This document shows, one piece after another, positions 24,301 to 33,990 of a stretch of 64,000 nucleotides of DNA. The notes under the pieces were generated by a model. The model was not told the origin of the DNA. It saw only the letters and a list, made by a program, of their open reading frames with translations, and did not search any database. Position 1 is the stretch's first letter, and each line of letters opens with the position of its first letter. This DNA is from Doris montereyensis. Taxonomy: Eukaryota > Mollusca > Gastropoda > Nudibranchia > Dorididae. Where the stretch lies: the NCBI GenBank assembly GCA_037039925.1, contig JAXRKP010000410.1, positions 189,501 through 253,500 of the forward strand. Reading direction: 5' to 3'. A program made the position numbers and the translations under genes.

Positions 24301-27245
24301 CTTCTTACCACTTGAACTGATAGGTTATTGTATACACTTATTCAGTAAAAGTAAAGGTGAGGAGGAATATAAAACGGTAATGAAAGGCCTAAAGGAGTAA
24401 AAGAACTGGACACAGCAGAGAAGCGTTCCGGTGGCCCACCCTTCATCAGCAACAAAGAAAGACATAGAGAGAATAACTGTATATGTTGTTACTATTGTTT
24501 CTATGTCTTTCTTTGTTGCTGACGAAGGTCGTGGCCACCTTCATCAGCAACAAAGAAAGACAGAGAGAATAACTGTATATGTTTTTACTATTGTTTCTAT
24601 GTCTTTCTTTGTTGCTGACGAAGGGTGTGGCCCACCCGAAAATGTGTGTGTGTAGTATGGAATGAAGAAGCGAAGGAAAGATTAATTAAGACTTAGCTTA
24701 GACAAGGGAGAGTAAATGACTATGAGTAATGAAAGAGAAGGAATGAAAAGGAGTTAATATCAGTAATTTAAGTAAGTAAAATAAAAAAAATACACTGTAA
24801 AGGTACAATTACAATCAAGGGTGGGCACAATTATTTTTTCTTTTCTTGGCCGTTGCCAGATGAGAAATATAGATCTTAAGTTTAAACAATGATCACAATT
24901 ACAAGAACTCAAGACGAACAGGGAACAGTATATTGTGAATGTGCAAGACGTCTTTAAAGAGACGGATGAGATGAGCATGCAGTGCGGTGTGGATCAGTAA
25001 TAGAAATAGCACGACAACTATGATTATACACACGTGATGTCTAACCTGTCTGGCGGCTGCATGTCACCATGGCCATGGCTATTTTTAATCGCCAGCTGGC
25101 AGACTTTTTAGACTACAGAATCTGAGACAGGGAAAAAATTGCTTCAAACTGTTTGAGCAGCAGACAAATAGTTCTGGGAATCTGTGAAAAGGTTGGACTT
25201 AAGCGTGAAAAAAATGGAAAGAACACGAAGGAAATAAGTATGAGCAGTGACATTTGTTCGGAGAATGTGTTTTGCACTAATCTATATTTGTCTCGTCTTT
25301 TGTCCTTGTACTTATTGTAGTATTTGTTTCATGTGCTTATTTGTCCCCATTAACAAGATGTAGATGATTTAAAATCTTTGTTGACCTTTCATGTATGTGT
25401 ATCTATTTCCAGCAATGTAACGATGCCTGCCTGATGGCTTATTTGGGGTCCATGACCAAGGGGAAGTAACACACTGAACCAGGTATGTTCTTTAATTACC
25501 TACCCCTGATTAGTAAGTGCTTTGCGATTGTGTTTCATTGCTGCTCGTGCTACTGTTTTCATAATCACGTAAGAATCTTTGTCTAGATATTTCTAGTAGT
25601 AGATGCCCAATTTGAAAGACTAATACTCTAGACAGATTTGTGTGTTCCATTTTAAGAATATTTAGATCCCTGTATGGATTTAATGTTTATTAAAAGAATA
25701 TGTCAGAATTTTTTAAATATCTTTTTAGATTTAATATTAAAACATTTTTATATATATATCGTCGCCCGAATCACGTTTTGGTGTAGGCCACTTTTTGGCC
25801 AAATTGAGTTACGAGTACTACTCGAGTCCTTTTTTTTGTGGCTTTTTATCCTATCACTATCAAATCACGGTATCGATACCTGCAATAGTTACTGAGATAC
25901 TCTTGGGTTGATACAGTAGTCGCTGGATATATGCACACTACGTAAAAGCACACTGTGCGTATAAATACACGCCTACGTCTGCTGACCAAACATATACCAT
26001 ATAATAAGAGTGTGTAAATACACAGTCGACATGCATATTAAAGGCACGCTTTGTCTCTGAATGCAACATCATACCTATCCGTTGTTGGCCTGAAAACGGG
26101 TCTTTTTTGTTTTGTAAAGTCGGTAATATTTTTTTCATCAGATACGAGAACATATAACACACACTGTAGAAAAACAACTTTAGCTACTAATACTAGGACA
26201 AATATGTTAATGGTAGTCTTCTTCTGTCATAGCCTGGCTTCGTTAAAATCGTTGTCTATCTGAGCACTACCAAGACGAAAGACGTGTCAGACAGTTTTAC
26301 ATCATGTCTAGGCTACATTATTCATTATCTATCCCCTCGTTACGAGTCTAGGATTTCCCGACGATCATAAAGTAAACTGGCTGTTTAAACTTATGCTGTG
26401 AATCGCAAAGTTATCGATCGCTAATCCGAAACATATTTTAATGCACAGGATTGAGACAATAGACTACGATACCAGTATTATTGGCTGCAGCAAAGAAAGG
26501 AGAATACACTTCTGGAGGACAGGTGACAGGTCACAAGCATACATGGCCCAGAGAATAAGGGTTTGAGTTTGAGGGCGGGGCTACATGGTCGAAGGCTCTT
26601 GATGATTGGCTCTCGAATCTCGATCGTGTGCACGTGTGTGATTATACAGGGGCGTAATCGATATGATTGCAAGACACTTTTTAACTGTAGACCTTCTGCA
26701 TATCATGAGTTATCTCCCATCAACACATGGTGGTATGCATGAAAGCAGTTCTGATTCTTATTTTTCACTGGGTTGTCCAGGGACAAGGTGTCAGCCTCTT
26801 CTTAACCAAAAGGTTGAAGGCTAGAGCCGGACAGGTTGAAAAATTTTACTTTTTTTTTGAAGAACCCCTTCGCCTTCCCTGGTCCAGGTAGCTGGATCGC
26901 CACTTTGTTCCATTAGAGACAGGCGATAAAAGGAAGTCCTGTGTGCAAATCACACTCACAACACATTGGGCATGTTGAAGACTCTTTGGCTGTTTACAGA
27001 GCAGTTCAGGCAAAATTTTAAAATCCTACCAAAAACCCTGAGATCATCTTAGTTCCGCATGGACATGTAATGTCAAATCAAATACCTGTGAAAACGAAAT
27101 AGACTACAATTGTTATAAATAGATTCGTTCATTTCTGTTTAGTCATCATTCATTCCTTCTTTTTTCTTTCTCCAGTTCCTGAACAAGCACAACATCTTGT
27201 ACGACAAAGGCATGGGAAGACGGATGCGTGGATTGAATTTTTTGA
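11827..27245 (+). CDS. CSN6 (COPS6): COP9 signalosome subunit 6, ten exons, with C-terminal frame breaks
   Basis: Ten exons join through GT-AG introns: 11827-11989, 15263-15394, 17648-17736, 18150-18212, 20221-20268, 20858-20972, 21621-21710, 23894-23994, 25413-25482 and 27176-27245. The product, about 312 residues, aligns along its length with CSN6, an MPN-domain subunit of the COP9 signalosome, which removes NEDD8 from cullins. The MPN core covers roughly residues 30-170. Where an active JAMM protease has its His-x-His, this protein reads GWYSTGDG, so it is an inactive (MPN-minus) scaffold, as known for CSN6. The run [18 protein letters not shown] is the most conserved stretch. The start is the first ATG in a good context (A at -3, G at +4). 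Exon 9 carries one extra base, giving a stop at 25467-25469. Exon 10 has a T6 run that removes the expected stop at 27243-27245. Intron phases otherwise fit perfectly, which argues against a processed pseudogene. Confidence 0.93.
15263..15394 (+). CDS. CSN6 (COPS6): CSN6 exon 2
   Basis: Acceptor TCATAG. It encodes [19 protein letters not shown] and onward to YYQLKESQ, the MPN core containing the conserved GxxIG...R.IEV.NS pattern. Phase 1 in, phase 1 out, donor GTAAGT. Confidence 0.93.
15675..15913. mobile_element. MITE with GGGTGAGATGC inverted ends (copy 1)
   Basis: A 239-bp unit in CSN6 intron 2. Left end GGGTGAGATGCGAAAACCGC, right end the inverse of GGGTGAGATGCAAAACCCGC. A second copy lies at 29394-29634 in the opposite orientation. 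A (TAGA) run and GT repeat flank the left end. Confidence 0.8.
17648..17736 (+). CDS. CSN6 (COPS6): CSN6 exon 3
   Basis: Acceptor TCACAG. It encodes [19 protein letters not shown] and on to SDIKIHKQ. This is where active JAMM enzymes carry zinc-binding His residues; here they are absent. It ends in phase 0 at GTATTA. Confidence 0.93.
18150..18212 (+). CDS. CSN6 (COPS6): CSN6 exon 4
   Basis: A 63-nt exon between acceptor GTACAG and donor GTAAGT, encoding [15 protein letters not shown] and on to TSD. Phase 0 at both ends. A 30-base G run begins 78 bases into the following intron. Confidence 0.9.
18290..18319 (+). repeat. G30 homopolymer in CSN6 intron 4
   Basis: Thirty consecutive G on the coding strand, 78 bases after the exon 4 donor. 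It could form quadruplexes in DNA and in the pre-mRNA. The exact length is uncertain in any assembly. Confidence 0.95.
18903..19010 (+). mobile_element. tRNA-derived SINE, family B, truncated
   Basis: Head GGGACTTGGTAGTCCAGAGG, then TCTCAACCAAAAGACAGTGG and the B-box-like GGGTTCAAGCCCTGCCAACA. The body breaks off in a TTTCGAGGTTTCAG run that merges into the minisatellite at 19010. Confidence 0.8.
19010..19690. repeat. Minisatellite, 22-24 bp unit, CSN6 intron 4
   Basis: Units read GGTATGGATGGGTTTCAGGT plus GTA, with variants in C/A and G/A and a longer higher-order block (TGAGTTGTAGGTGCGGATGG) that recurs at about 19160 and 19450. Confidence 0.95.
20221..20268 (+). CDS. CSN6 (COPS6): CSN6 exon 5
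   Basis: A 48-nt exon encoding [16 protein letters not shown]. Acceptor CCTACAG, donor GTAAGT, phase 0 at both ends. Confidence 0.92.
20340..20372. repeat. TTC microsatellite
   Basis: (TTC)n pyrimidine run in CSN6 intron 5. A related ATT/TTC run lies at 20538-20590. Confidence 0.9.
20858..20972 (+). CDS. CSN6 (COPS6): CSN6 exon 6
   Basis: Encodes [19 protein letters not shown] and IGVDHVARM, the best conserved stretch of the family. Acceptor CCAAG, donor GTTGGT (slightly unusual), phase 1 out. Confidence 0.93.
21621..21710 (+). CDS. CSN6 (COPS6): CSN6 exon 7
   Basis: Encodes [20 protein letters not shown] and on to YIQAAHKG, the start of the C-terminal helical region used for signalosome assembly. 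Acceptor ATCCAG, donor GTAACA, phase 1 in and out. Confidence 0.93.
22161..23336 (+). mobile_element. hAT-like non-autonomous element carrying a BED zinc-finger exon (copy 1)
   Basis: 1176 bp with 13-bp inverted ends (CAGGGATGTAAAT) and a flush 6-bp direct repeat ATAAAG on both sides (22155-22160 and 23337-23342). It holds a frame beginning [20 protein letters not shown] (22612) that runs through [15 protein letters not shown], then, after a one-base slip, [20 protein letters not shown]. The Cys-x2-Cys and His-x6-His spacing looks like a BED zinc finger, common in hAT transposases and in their domesticated relatives. No catalytic domain is present. A second copy lies on the minus strand at 38840-39100. 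Copy length and TSD size leave the superfamily open. Confidence 0.7.
22612..23108 (+). pseudogene. BED-type zinc-finger fragment, frameshifted
   Basis: Residues 1-62 ([11 protein letters not shown] onward to WCCYCK) are followed by a one-base deletion in the ATAAATAC stretch (22807-22814). The copy at 38912-39100 retains an ATTAAATAC there. The frame then continues [20 protein letters not shown] and a Ser-rich tail to about 23108. It could be an ancestral transposase N-terminus. No RNase H-like domain follows. Confidence 0.55.
23512..23828 (-). mobile_element. SINE family B, near full length
   Basis: Inverted copy: the head complements GGACTAGGTAATCCAGAGGC, the 3' end complements CTGAGATCATCGTAGCTGTG and ends in TCAAATCAAAATCA. 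Located in CSN6 intron 7 just upstream of exon 8. Confidence 0.85.
23894..23994 (+). CDS. CSN6 (COPS6): CSN6 exon 8
   Basis: Encodes [20 protein letters not shown] and on to FQEDYYM, part of the C-terminal helical bundle. Acceptor GTGTAG, donor GTAATT, phase 0 out. Confidence 0.93.
24441..24623. repeat. Duplicated long hairpin in CSN6 intron 8
   Basis: Two tandem copies (24441-24527 and 24539-24623) of a nearly perfect palindrome: CTTCATCAGCAACAAAGAAA ... TTTCTTTGTTGCTGACGAAG. Each arm is about 38 bases. A fragment of the hammerhead-like repeat (CTGACGAAGGG...CCCGAAAA) closes the right side. Confidence 0.9.
25413..25482 (+). CDS. CSN6 (COPS6): CSN6 exon 9, with one extra base
   Basis: Encodes [17 protein letters not shown] and then loses frame. 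The exon is 70 nt although both flanking junctions are phase 0, so its length should be a multiple of three. After TKG the frame reads Lys then TAA (25467-25469). One frame over it reads NTLNQ up to the donor GTATGT, which matches the family and continues into exon 10. Confidence 0.85.
25915..26080. mobile_element. Pogo/mariner-like MITE (second copy)
   Basis: Begins TACAGTAGTCGCTGGATATA and contains GTGTGCTTTTACG and CAGACGTAGGCGTGT-type sequence shared with 1138-1296 in rearranged form. Located in CSN6 intron 9. The right boundary is unclear. Confidence 0.5.
26767..27085 (+). mobile_element. SINE family B, near full length
   Basis: Head GGGTTGTCCAGGGACAAGGT, AACCAAAAGGTTGAAGG, middle GTCCAGGTAGCTGGATCGCC, end CCTGAGATCATCTTAGTTCC and TCAAATCAAAT. 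Located in CSN6 intron 9, ending about 90 bases before exon 10. Confidence 0.85.
27176..27245 (+). CDS. CSN6 (COPS6): CSN6 exon 10 (last coding exon)
   Basis: Acceptor CTCCAG. It encodes [20 protein letters not shown], the conserved C-terminus. The family ends about two residues later. Here a run of six T (27238-27243) keeps the frame open to a TAA at 27341-27343, inside the probable poly(A) signal. With five T the frame would stop at TGA 27243-27245, the expected place. Confidence 0.85.
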
Positions 27246-27338
27246 GTTACTTGCCTGTCAAATGTTTGGTAGCGATTGATTACAATTATTTCAAATGTAC
27301 ATATTATTATAATGTCTTTTCAAGATTGTATAGAAACC

Positions 27339-27344
27339 ATTAAA
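27339..27344 (+). promoter_or_regulatory. Probable CSN6 poly(A) signal (ATTAAA)
   Basis: The common variant signal ATTAAA lies about 95 bases after the expected CSN6 stop. A GT-rich stretch, a typical downstream element, follows at 27365-27410. Confidence 0.6.
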
Positions 27345-27974
27345 GTGATTCACCCTTGATTGTCAATTGTGTTTGGGTTTGACCTCTGTCAAATGTGTGT
27401 CTTTTTGTTGAATTGAGAGAGGTTTCTTAGTTTTAAGCGTGAGTGCGTTGATTGAAAGAACATCAGCTTGTTTTGCCCCCTCAAGACGGCGACTATTTTC
27501 CTCTGTGCCATTGGGGTCACAACCTCAACTCGGTGTATAACTTCGGAGATAGATCTAGTTTTCGCACAGCTTTGATTCAAACAAGGCTTCACCATGCTGC
27601 AGAATATTAATAAATCTATGCCTCTAAGTTAAGTTTACTCTCTTATGTAGTCTAATAATATTAATAATAAAAAAAAACATTGACAGACACACCCCTAACT
27701 CTAAAAGAATTAGTCTAGGTTATGACTTTGTTGTGAATGAAGCATAATTCTCGCCATTCAATAGGACTTGGACCCAATCATAGCAATGCCTTCCCCACCA
27801 AGCTATTGTCAGTCAGGATGATGTGATCTATGCCGATGTCACTCTTTATTCAGTTGACTTAGACCTAAGTAGTGGACGACTAATGTCGTCTCTTTGAAAC
27901 CTTCAGTACTCTCATTCTCATAAGGAAGAGGCCTTGTGTTGTTACTAATACTATTACTAGGCGAAATATGACAA

Positions 27975-28090
27975 TAAGTGACAACTCCTCTAATAAAGAC
28001 AGAACAAAACGTAACGTTTCGGGTATAATATTAATAACCCTTCATCAGACAACAAACAAGAAATATCTAGAACCTAGATCTAAGTACTAC
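27975..28090 (-). repeat. Structured repeat with hammerhead-like core
   Basis: On the minus strand CTGATGA (28048-28042), a GGGTT...TACCC hairpin and GAAACGTTACG (from 28020) lie in order, followed by TTTTGTTCTGTCTTTATTAG. Related to 48351-48420. Confidence 0.6.
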
Positions 28091-28669
28091 CTTAGGCATC
28101 ACACAATATCCTTCTCACCTTTTATTCTTAATACTAGTACTAGTGTCGGTGTCATTTATGTAATAAGTCAAGTAAGTGTAAGAATACTAAGACACGCGTA
28201 AGTGATGCGTGTGTGTGTGTGTACTGTAAATGTACTACATTCGACTCTGTGATCTGAAACCTAGCCAGACTAAATTATTCTTCTACTGGCTTGCACTACT
28301 TGGGGGGGGGGGGGGTGCTGCATTGTATTTTACAATAGTTGTTAAGGACTGTTGATGCAAAATCATGGGCGGTTATAAGCATAACAAGGTTCTTTCAGTC
28401 ATAGTTTTTATATAGTATCCGATTCGCACCATGGGGAAAAGCTGGCGATAAACGAGGGGGAAGTATAACGTGATTTGAGCGTACTTACACAACAGTTTGA
28501 TAGAGATCATGATTGAATTAAAAGGAACAACTTGATGATGTTAAGTGTACGGCCTGGATTACATATGTCATAATAATAGTGTGATCAGATTTTCTGGTTT
28601 GAAGATGAAAACGGAGATGCAATACTTAGTCTGTTATGTAGTCTAAAAGAAAAGATAAAACATATACAG

Positions 28670-28990
28670 CCACTGATAGTGATAGTGATAACTCAAAATT
28701 ACATACACGTAACTTGTAACTGTTAGTAGTGTAGTAACAATGTTGCAGTTACAGCTGCATGGTATGTCAAGTCAATGGCAGCTCGTCTCACTCTCTCACA
28801 CAGCCTAGTTCCATCAAGATGGAGCAACACTCCCCACCTACCCTGTCTAGCAAAGGCAATCCTAGTAGTTTGGCTCGAAGAACACTTTCACTACTTTCAG
28901 AACATTATTCAGTTTTTGGTTTCCAGTCACTGATAGTGATAGTAACAACTCAAAATTTCATACACGTAACTTGTAACTGTTAGTAGTGTA
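28670..28990. repeat. 70-bp direct duplication
   Basis: CACTGATAGTGATAG...CATACACGTAACTTGTAACT occurs at about 28672-28740 and again at about 28927-28998, 255 bases apart. The interval contains one short open frame of no recognisable kind. Confidence 0.8.
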
Positions 28991-29393
28991 ATAATAATGA
29001 CATAACAAGCATGCCCATAGACAAGGATGATTATTCGTTTACCACAATCTTTTTTTTTCAACGATTAACTACTCAATAGGTTACCGGTGCAGGGTGACAT
29101 CAAGTACCGATGTATTCGATACTTAGGTTAGGCAGGCTTTTCATTGCAGATTTAATGACCGGAAATGAATGAATGAGTAACATTAACAATAACAATCAAA
29201 AGCTTGTGGATCGCAGATTGACGGAAAAACAATCTTATTCCAATCAATTAAAATACTGATTTGACCCAAGAGTTTATTCGCTAAGAACCTAAAGCAGGTT
29301 ATTTTAAATCTACATGCGACATATGGAGGTTGTGGGTGCAGTGGTTCATGAGCGGTCAAAGTTTAAGGTGTACAGTTTCATATATATACATGA

Positions 29394-29634
29394 GGGCTGA
29401 GATACAGAACCTGCTATGCGCCATTTTTTTTCTTTATTGTGAGCTTTTTCACCATCTCAGACTTTGATGAATGAAGAATCTTTTGAAGATAAAATCATTT
29501 TTGTTCTAAACTGACTATATCATACCATATTATAATTCGGCTCTAAACATCAAATTGATGGGACTTTATTTAGAACTAAGGAAAGATAAATTTGATTTTC
29601 TCAAGGGGTTTTTGCATCTCACCCTTCATTGAAT
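29394..29634. mobile_element. MITE with GGGTGAGATGC inverted ends (copy 2)
   Basis: Reverse orientation relative to 15675-15913. It shares CATCAAATTGATGGGACTTT-type and CAGACTTTGATGAATGAAGA sequence and the same termini. Confidence 0.8.
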
Positions 29635-29944
29635 AGATAATATTATATTATAAATATAAATCAAAACAAACTGGAAACTTTTTTTATGGACCCACTGTAC
29701 TTAAATTTAAAGTCGAAATACCCTGTTGATAGAGAGATAATAAAAAAAAAGATAGCCAACTCGGATTTAGCAGCCAGATCCTCTTCTCATGTAAATATTT
29801 TTTATGTCTAAAATTAATGTTACTCTATAATAAATTATGCCAGTAAAAGGCAAATCGTATAAAAGTAACAGAATATCTTTTAAAAATTGGTAAAAATGAA
29901 CAGCCCATACATGCGGTAAAAAAGATAACTAAAAGAAGATAAAA

Positions 29945-30262
29945 GATGGATTTATAATTTATAGTCTGTATCCCCGCACAATAAGTGCAGGCTCACTCAC
30001 CACACGGACTGTGACTACATCATTTATTCCCCAGCAGGCCGTTGTATTCAGTCCTCAACTCTCGGGGGAACGTACAGTACTACACAAACTTATATTAGTG
30101 TTAGGCTTTTCGTACTAACAACTAACAATTCACACCTGGGGCACATGAGGAAAGTAAAGTGAAGTACTACAAGGGTGTGAAAAAAAACGTACCCATGAGG
30201 CTCGAACCATTGTCGTCGTGATTACAAGCTTGATCACAACACTACGGTTCAGCTACATCACC
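29945..30262 (-). mobile_element. SINE family A, inverted copy
   Basis: Complement of the 4190-4500 family: ATGGATTTATAATTTATAGT at the 3' end, CCAGCAGGCCGTTG, and TACGGTTCAGCTACATCA at the head. Confidence 0.75.
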
Positions 30263-30278
30263 GAGGTCTAGAGAAAGA

Positions 30279-30590
30279 CTCAGACAGAGGCAAGTTTCGG
30301 TCTCTCAACCAAAAGGTAGTGGGTTCGAACCCCGCAAGCAGTTGAAAATTTTCTCAAGTTTTTCAGGAAAATCTACCACCTCGGTCCAGGTAGGTGGGTC
30401 GACATTTAGTCCCATCGGAGAACGGCTATAAAAGGAGGTCCCGTGTGCAGATCACAACATTTTGTGCACGTTAAAAATCCCTTGGCTGTTTGTTTGCAAT
30501 GCAACTTAATGCAAGGCAGTCTGGACAAAATTAAGAATCCTACAGAAAACCCTGAGATCACCTTAGTATGACGAATAAATCAAATCAAAT
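30279..30590 (+). mobile_element. SINE family B, near full length
   Basis: TCTCAACCAAAAGGTAGTGG, B box GGTTCGAACCC, GGTCCAGGTAGGTGGGTCGA, CCTGAGATCACCTTAGTATG, then TCAAATCAAAT. It sits next to the inverted SINE A copy. Confidence 0.85.
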
Positions 30591-31296
30591 TTCTTAAACA
30601 TACGATACACAATGGCCTGTTCACTGTTGGAGGATTAGTGTGAACATGTAGCACTGCACTGTACAGATTGATAATATAATACATGTAATAATAATACACT
30701 GCTACTACTACTACTAAAAAAAGTAAATACATGTACTAAGTACTATAGTGTGTCTTCTTAGAAATTTAAAGTGAAAACAAAAATCTTTTTTCACAGAAAG
30801 AAAGTTTATTTACCTCTAAATCCAGCAGTATTTGGTATTGTGGCAATAGTGACATTAATTTGTTGCCCTTAATGACACATTATTTTGTAATTGAAAAGCA
30901 TGACAGTGTCACAGTGTCAGTCACACACTACAAGTAGGCCTACTGTTTAATGACATTGACATAAGAATTCAATATTGGGTTTAAGTTAACTAGTTTTAAC
31001 CTCCCCTTTTACAAGATTTCACAGCATCGACCGCACAAAACTTTGTTTGAACGACATCTTGAGGAATGTTATTCCATTCTTGGTGGATCAATTTTTTCAA
31101 ATTTCAGTGAAGTCTCCCACATTTTGAGCGTTTCTCTCTTGGCCTCAAAATGCCCAAGTGCTTGATTAATGAAGGATTATGAGACTTTTATTAATTATCG
31201 TTAGGGAAGAACTTTGAGAAGTCCTGTTCAGTTAAAAAGTCACAACAAATGGCTGCTACAACCTAACAATTGACCAGTTGGTACAGCCAAAATCAT

Positions 31297-31400
31297 GGTT
31301 GCTGATTTCACGGGCTGACCAACCTGCAACTTGGAGACCGAGGGTTTGACTCCTCTGTGAGTTTTTTCAATCGAGGCTTCGTGATGTGTTGAGAGAAATC
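31297..31400 (+). mobile_element. Possible tRNA-like SINE head
   Basis: TTTCACGGGCTGACCAACCT followed by GGAGACCGAGGGTTTGACTC looks like A- and B-box spacing. Only the head is recognisable. Confidence 0.3.
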
Positions 31401-32003
31401 TTTAGAAAAATGTGAAAGTGAGAGCTTATGTTGATAAAAATAAAATCAACAAAGCTAGAATTTAGACTTTTGACCTTGGATTACAAAATACATGTAATGA
31501 GAAAGCATAGTGGTGACATGAGATTTATTTTTTTTCCGGACGCATTTAGGTGTTGCACTCGTTTATTGCGAACACTGCTAAGAATTCTGAAAATGAAAAC
31601 TGTGTAGTCATACATTTTGATGCAGCTTCTTTCAAAGATACAAAATGATCAGTGTAAATGTAAAGTAGCGTTATATGTTGCTGGATTTGGAGTTAAATTG
31701 TCTTTCTTACCACCAAAATTATTTTTTCGGTTATTATAATTATTGTTGTAGAAGTTATATATAGCTACAGTATAACATTTAGAAAAGTGATATGTTAGTT
31801 TTTTTTTTTTTTAGTATTAGTATGTGTCCGGAACTGCATGATAATATTATGCTCACTCAAAGTGGTACTATTTATTACTACTCATACAGCAAATTTTTCC
31901 AATCAGATGATCAATCCGTTTGACCCCCATAGTCAAGCCAGTATAGAACCAAACCTTGAACTTACTAAAACTAAAAAAGAGGGAAAAACACATAACTCTA
32001 GAC

Positions 32004-32976
32004 CAGGCGTCATAGTGCTCAGGACTTTAAATTTTCTAGGTTTTCTAGAAGATTTTAAAAAAATTCTAGGTTTTCTCGATGGTAATCGTCGTAAAGTTTA
32101 GTCAGTATCAAGCGCGTAGTTTTATCATAAAAGTTAATGACAAATTATGTGTTACTAGTAAATCAAAAGGGTGTTTGTAACAGTACATTTATCTATTTAA
32201 GCATATATGTCTCAATCTACACATTATCTATGCAGCTAATTTAAAATTATATATTTTTACGGAGCTAGCACGAAGGAAATTACACTACAGTATGGATCAA
32301 CCAGAGAAAACAATCACCCAACATGGCTCTGGGCGACAAGACACAGATTTGAACCAGTGACATTTTGACAATGAGTACATCTATCTCCGTCCACGTGGGC
32401 GGCTAACTAAAGTTTGCAGTAGGTCTCTGCCACTAGAGCAGTTTCTCCTTGTCCTCCTACACTGAAAGTCTTCATGCACCATTTACATCTTGCACTGTGG
32501 TGAATGTCCGTCTCCTTTAGAATCCATTCTCTATAATTTGGGTTATGCACCCATTGATCTTAAAATCTGTATTTCGATGCCATGTTCACAGATAAAAACA
32601 TGAGATGTCGCTAAAGTAGATATATCACGGATAACGTCGCTTTGAATGGATAACAAAGACTAGAATGTCGTGGTAAGTTGGATTAACTTGGAAGTTGGAG
32701 AGTTCCTATAAAGTCTGTTAGTGTTACAAAAACACTACAATTTGAAAGTCTCGTAGTCAGCTAGACAACTCGTAAACAAAATGGCCCCCAAAATGAGAGT
32801 GGACTCATAACTCGTGAATCTACTCGCTAATCGAATATCCCGAACAAATATTCGGAACCGGTCCAACGGCCCTCAGCTCGAAATATTTAGGAGATTTTAG
32901 GAGAAACCGAAAATATTTAGATTTTAGGAGATACTAGGATTTTTTCCTAGGAGATTCTAGGGTGCTACGACCCCTG
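32004..32976. mobile_element. Non-autonomous hAT element with perfect 8-bp target duplication
   Basis: 973 bp. The left end is CAGGCGTCATAGTGCTCAGG; the right end, reversed, is CAGGGGTCGTAGCACCCTAG. Identical 8-bp repeats CTCTAGAC flank it (31996-32003 and 32977-32984). CAGGG-type ends with 8-bp target duplication define hAT. Inside, the ends carry repeated TTTCTAGG/CCTAGAAA motifs (typical subterminal repeats), and there is no transposase. Confidence 0.88.
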
Positions 32977-33649
32977 CTCTAGACTATCCCTTAGGCATTT
33001 TTGTGAACCTAAGTACAGTGTAGAGTACGTGTAATAATAATACTTCCAAAGACACTAATGTAGTAATACGGTACACGTAATTAGTATTAGTATCCTTGCT
33101 AATGATACCCATTTGAGTAGTACAATGTACTAAGAAGTAGAAGTGCATTACCAGATGTGTCATGTTGGAGTTGGGACAATTGAATCGGTTAATCAGATTA
33201 ACATCTTCACTAGTTTTTAATTCCATAAGTACACGTACTACATCTACATGTACAAGACATGACTTTAAAATCTCTGAAACTATTTTTTTTCTCTCCTAAA
33301 TGTTCTATTTCTTATTACTCTCAAAACTGATAATTTTCAGCTCTGAATGTTTGGCAACTTTTGACCGGGCTCATATTAATACTGACACCGACAGAATGAA
33401 AGAAAGGAAGAACCTACCAGCAACACCAACCACTAATAACGGTGTGGTGACATTGAAATTTACCCCCTCAACCTCATCTGATGGTGTCAGGGTGAATTAA
33501 GAGAAAACCGCAAGATGAAAGAGAGAAAAAAAGAGAAAAAGTGAAAGGTAAAGAAGAATGATCAGACAGCATCCTCCACAAACTACATACCGTAGGGTAA
33601 GATCAGTTTCAAGACACTGGGAACTGTTGGTAACCATTCATCTGTAGTA

Positions 33650-33990
33650 GGTGTTGTAGCTGAAACGTAGCTTTGTGAGCTTGTAATCACGAAATTGGTT
33701 CAAACCCCACAATGTTATACACTTGGAAAGGTACATCACTCTTCTTTGTTCACTTTCTTCACTTGACTCGGGTGTGAATGAGTACCCAGCTATAGGTAAA
33801 GAAAGATGTGAGGGCATTAGTACTAAGCAGTCCAACAGACTGTTGTACAGATTGCCCCCTCCCCATCCCCCTAGGGAGTTAAGGACTTTGAATAAAATCG
33901 TCTGCTGGAGGATTAATGATGTAGTCAGTTAGCCTGCACTTGTGTGGGAGTAAAGACTATAAATCCATCTTTATCACTTCTTTTCAGACC
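33650..33990 (+). mobile_element. SINE family A copy
   Basis: GTGTTGTAGCTGAAACGTAG, B-box-like GGTTCAAACCCC, GGAAAGGTACATCACTC, GGTGTGAATGAGTACCCAGC, and an end in GACTATAAATCCATCTTT. Confidence 0.8.

Noticed and set aside
24441..24623. A microRNA precursor
   Set aside because: The hairpin length would allow it, but the tandem duplication and link to a dispersed repeat favour a repeat origin. Without small-RNA data no miRNA can be called.
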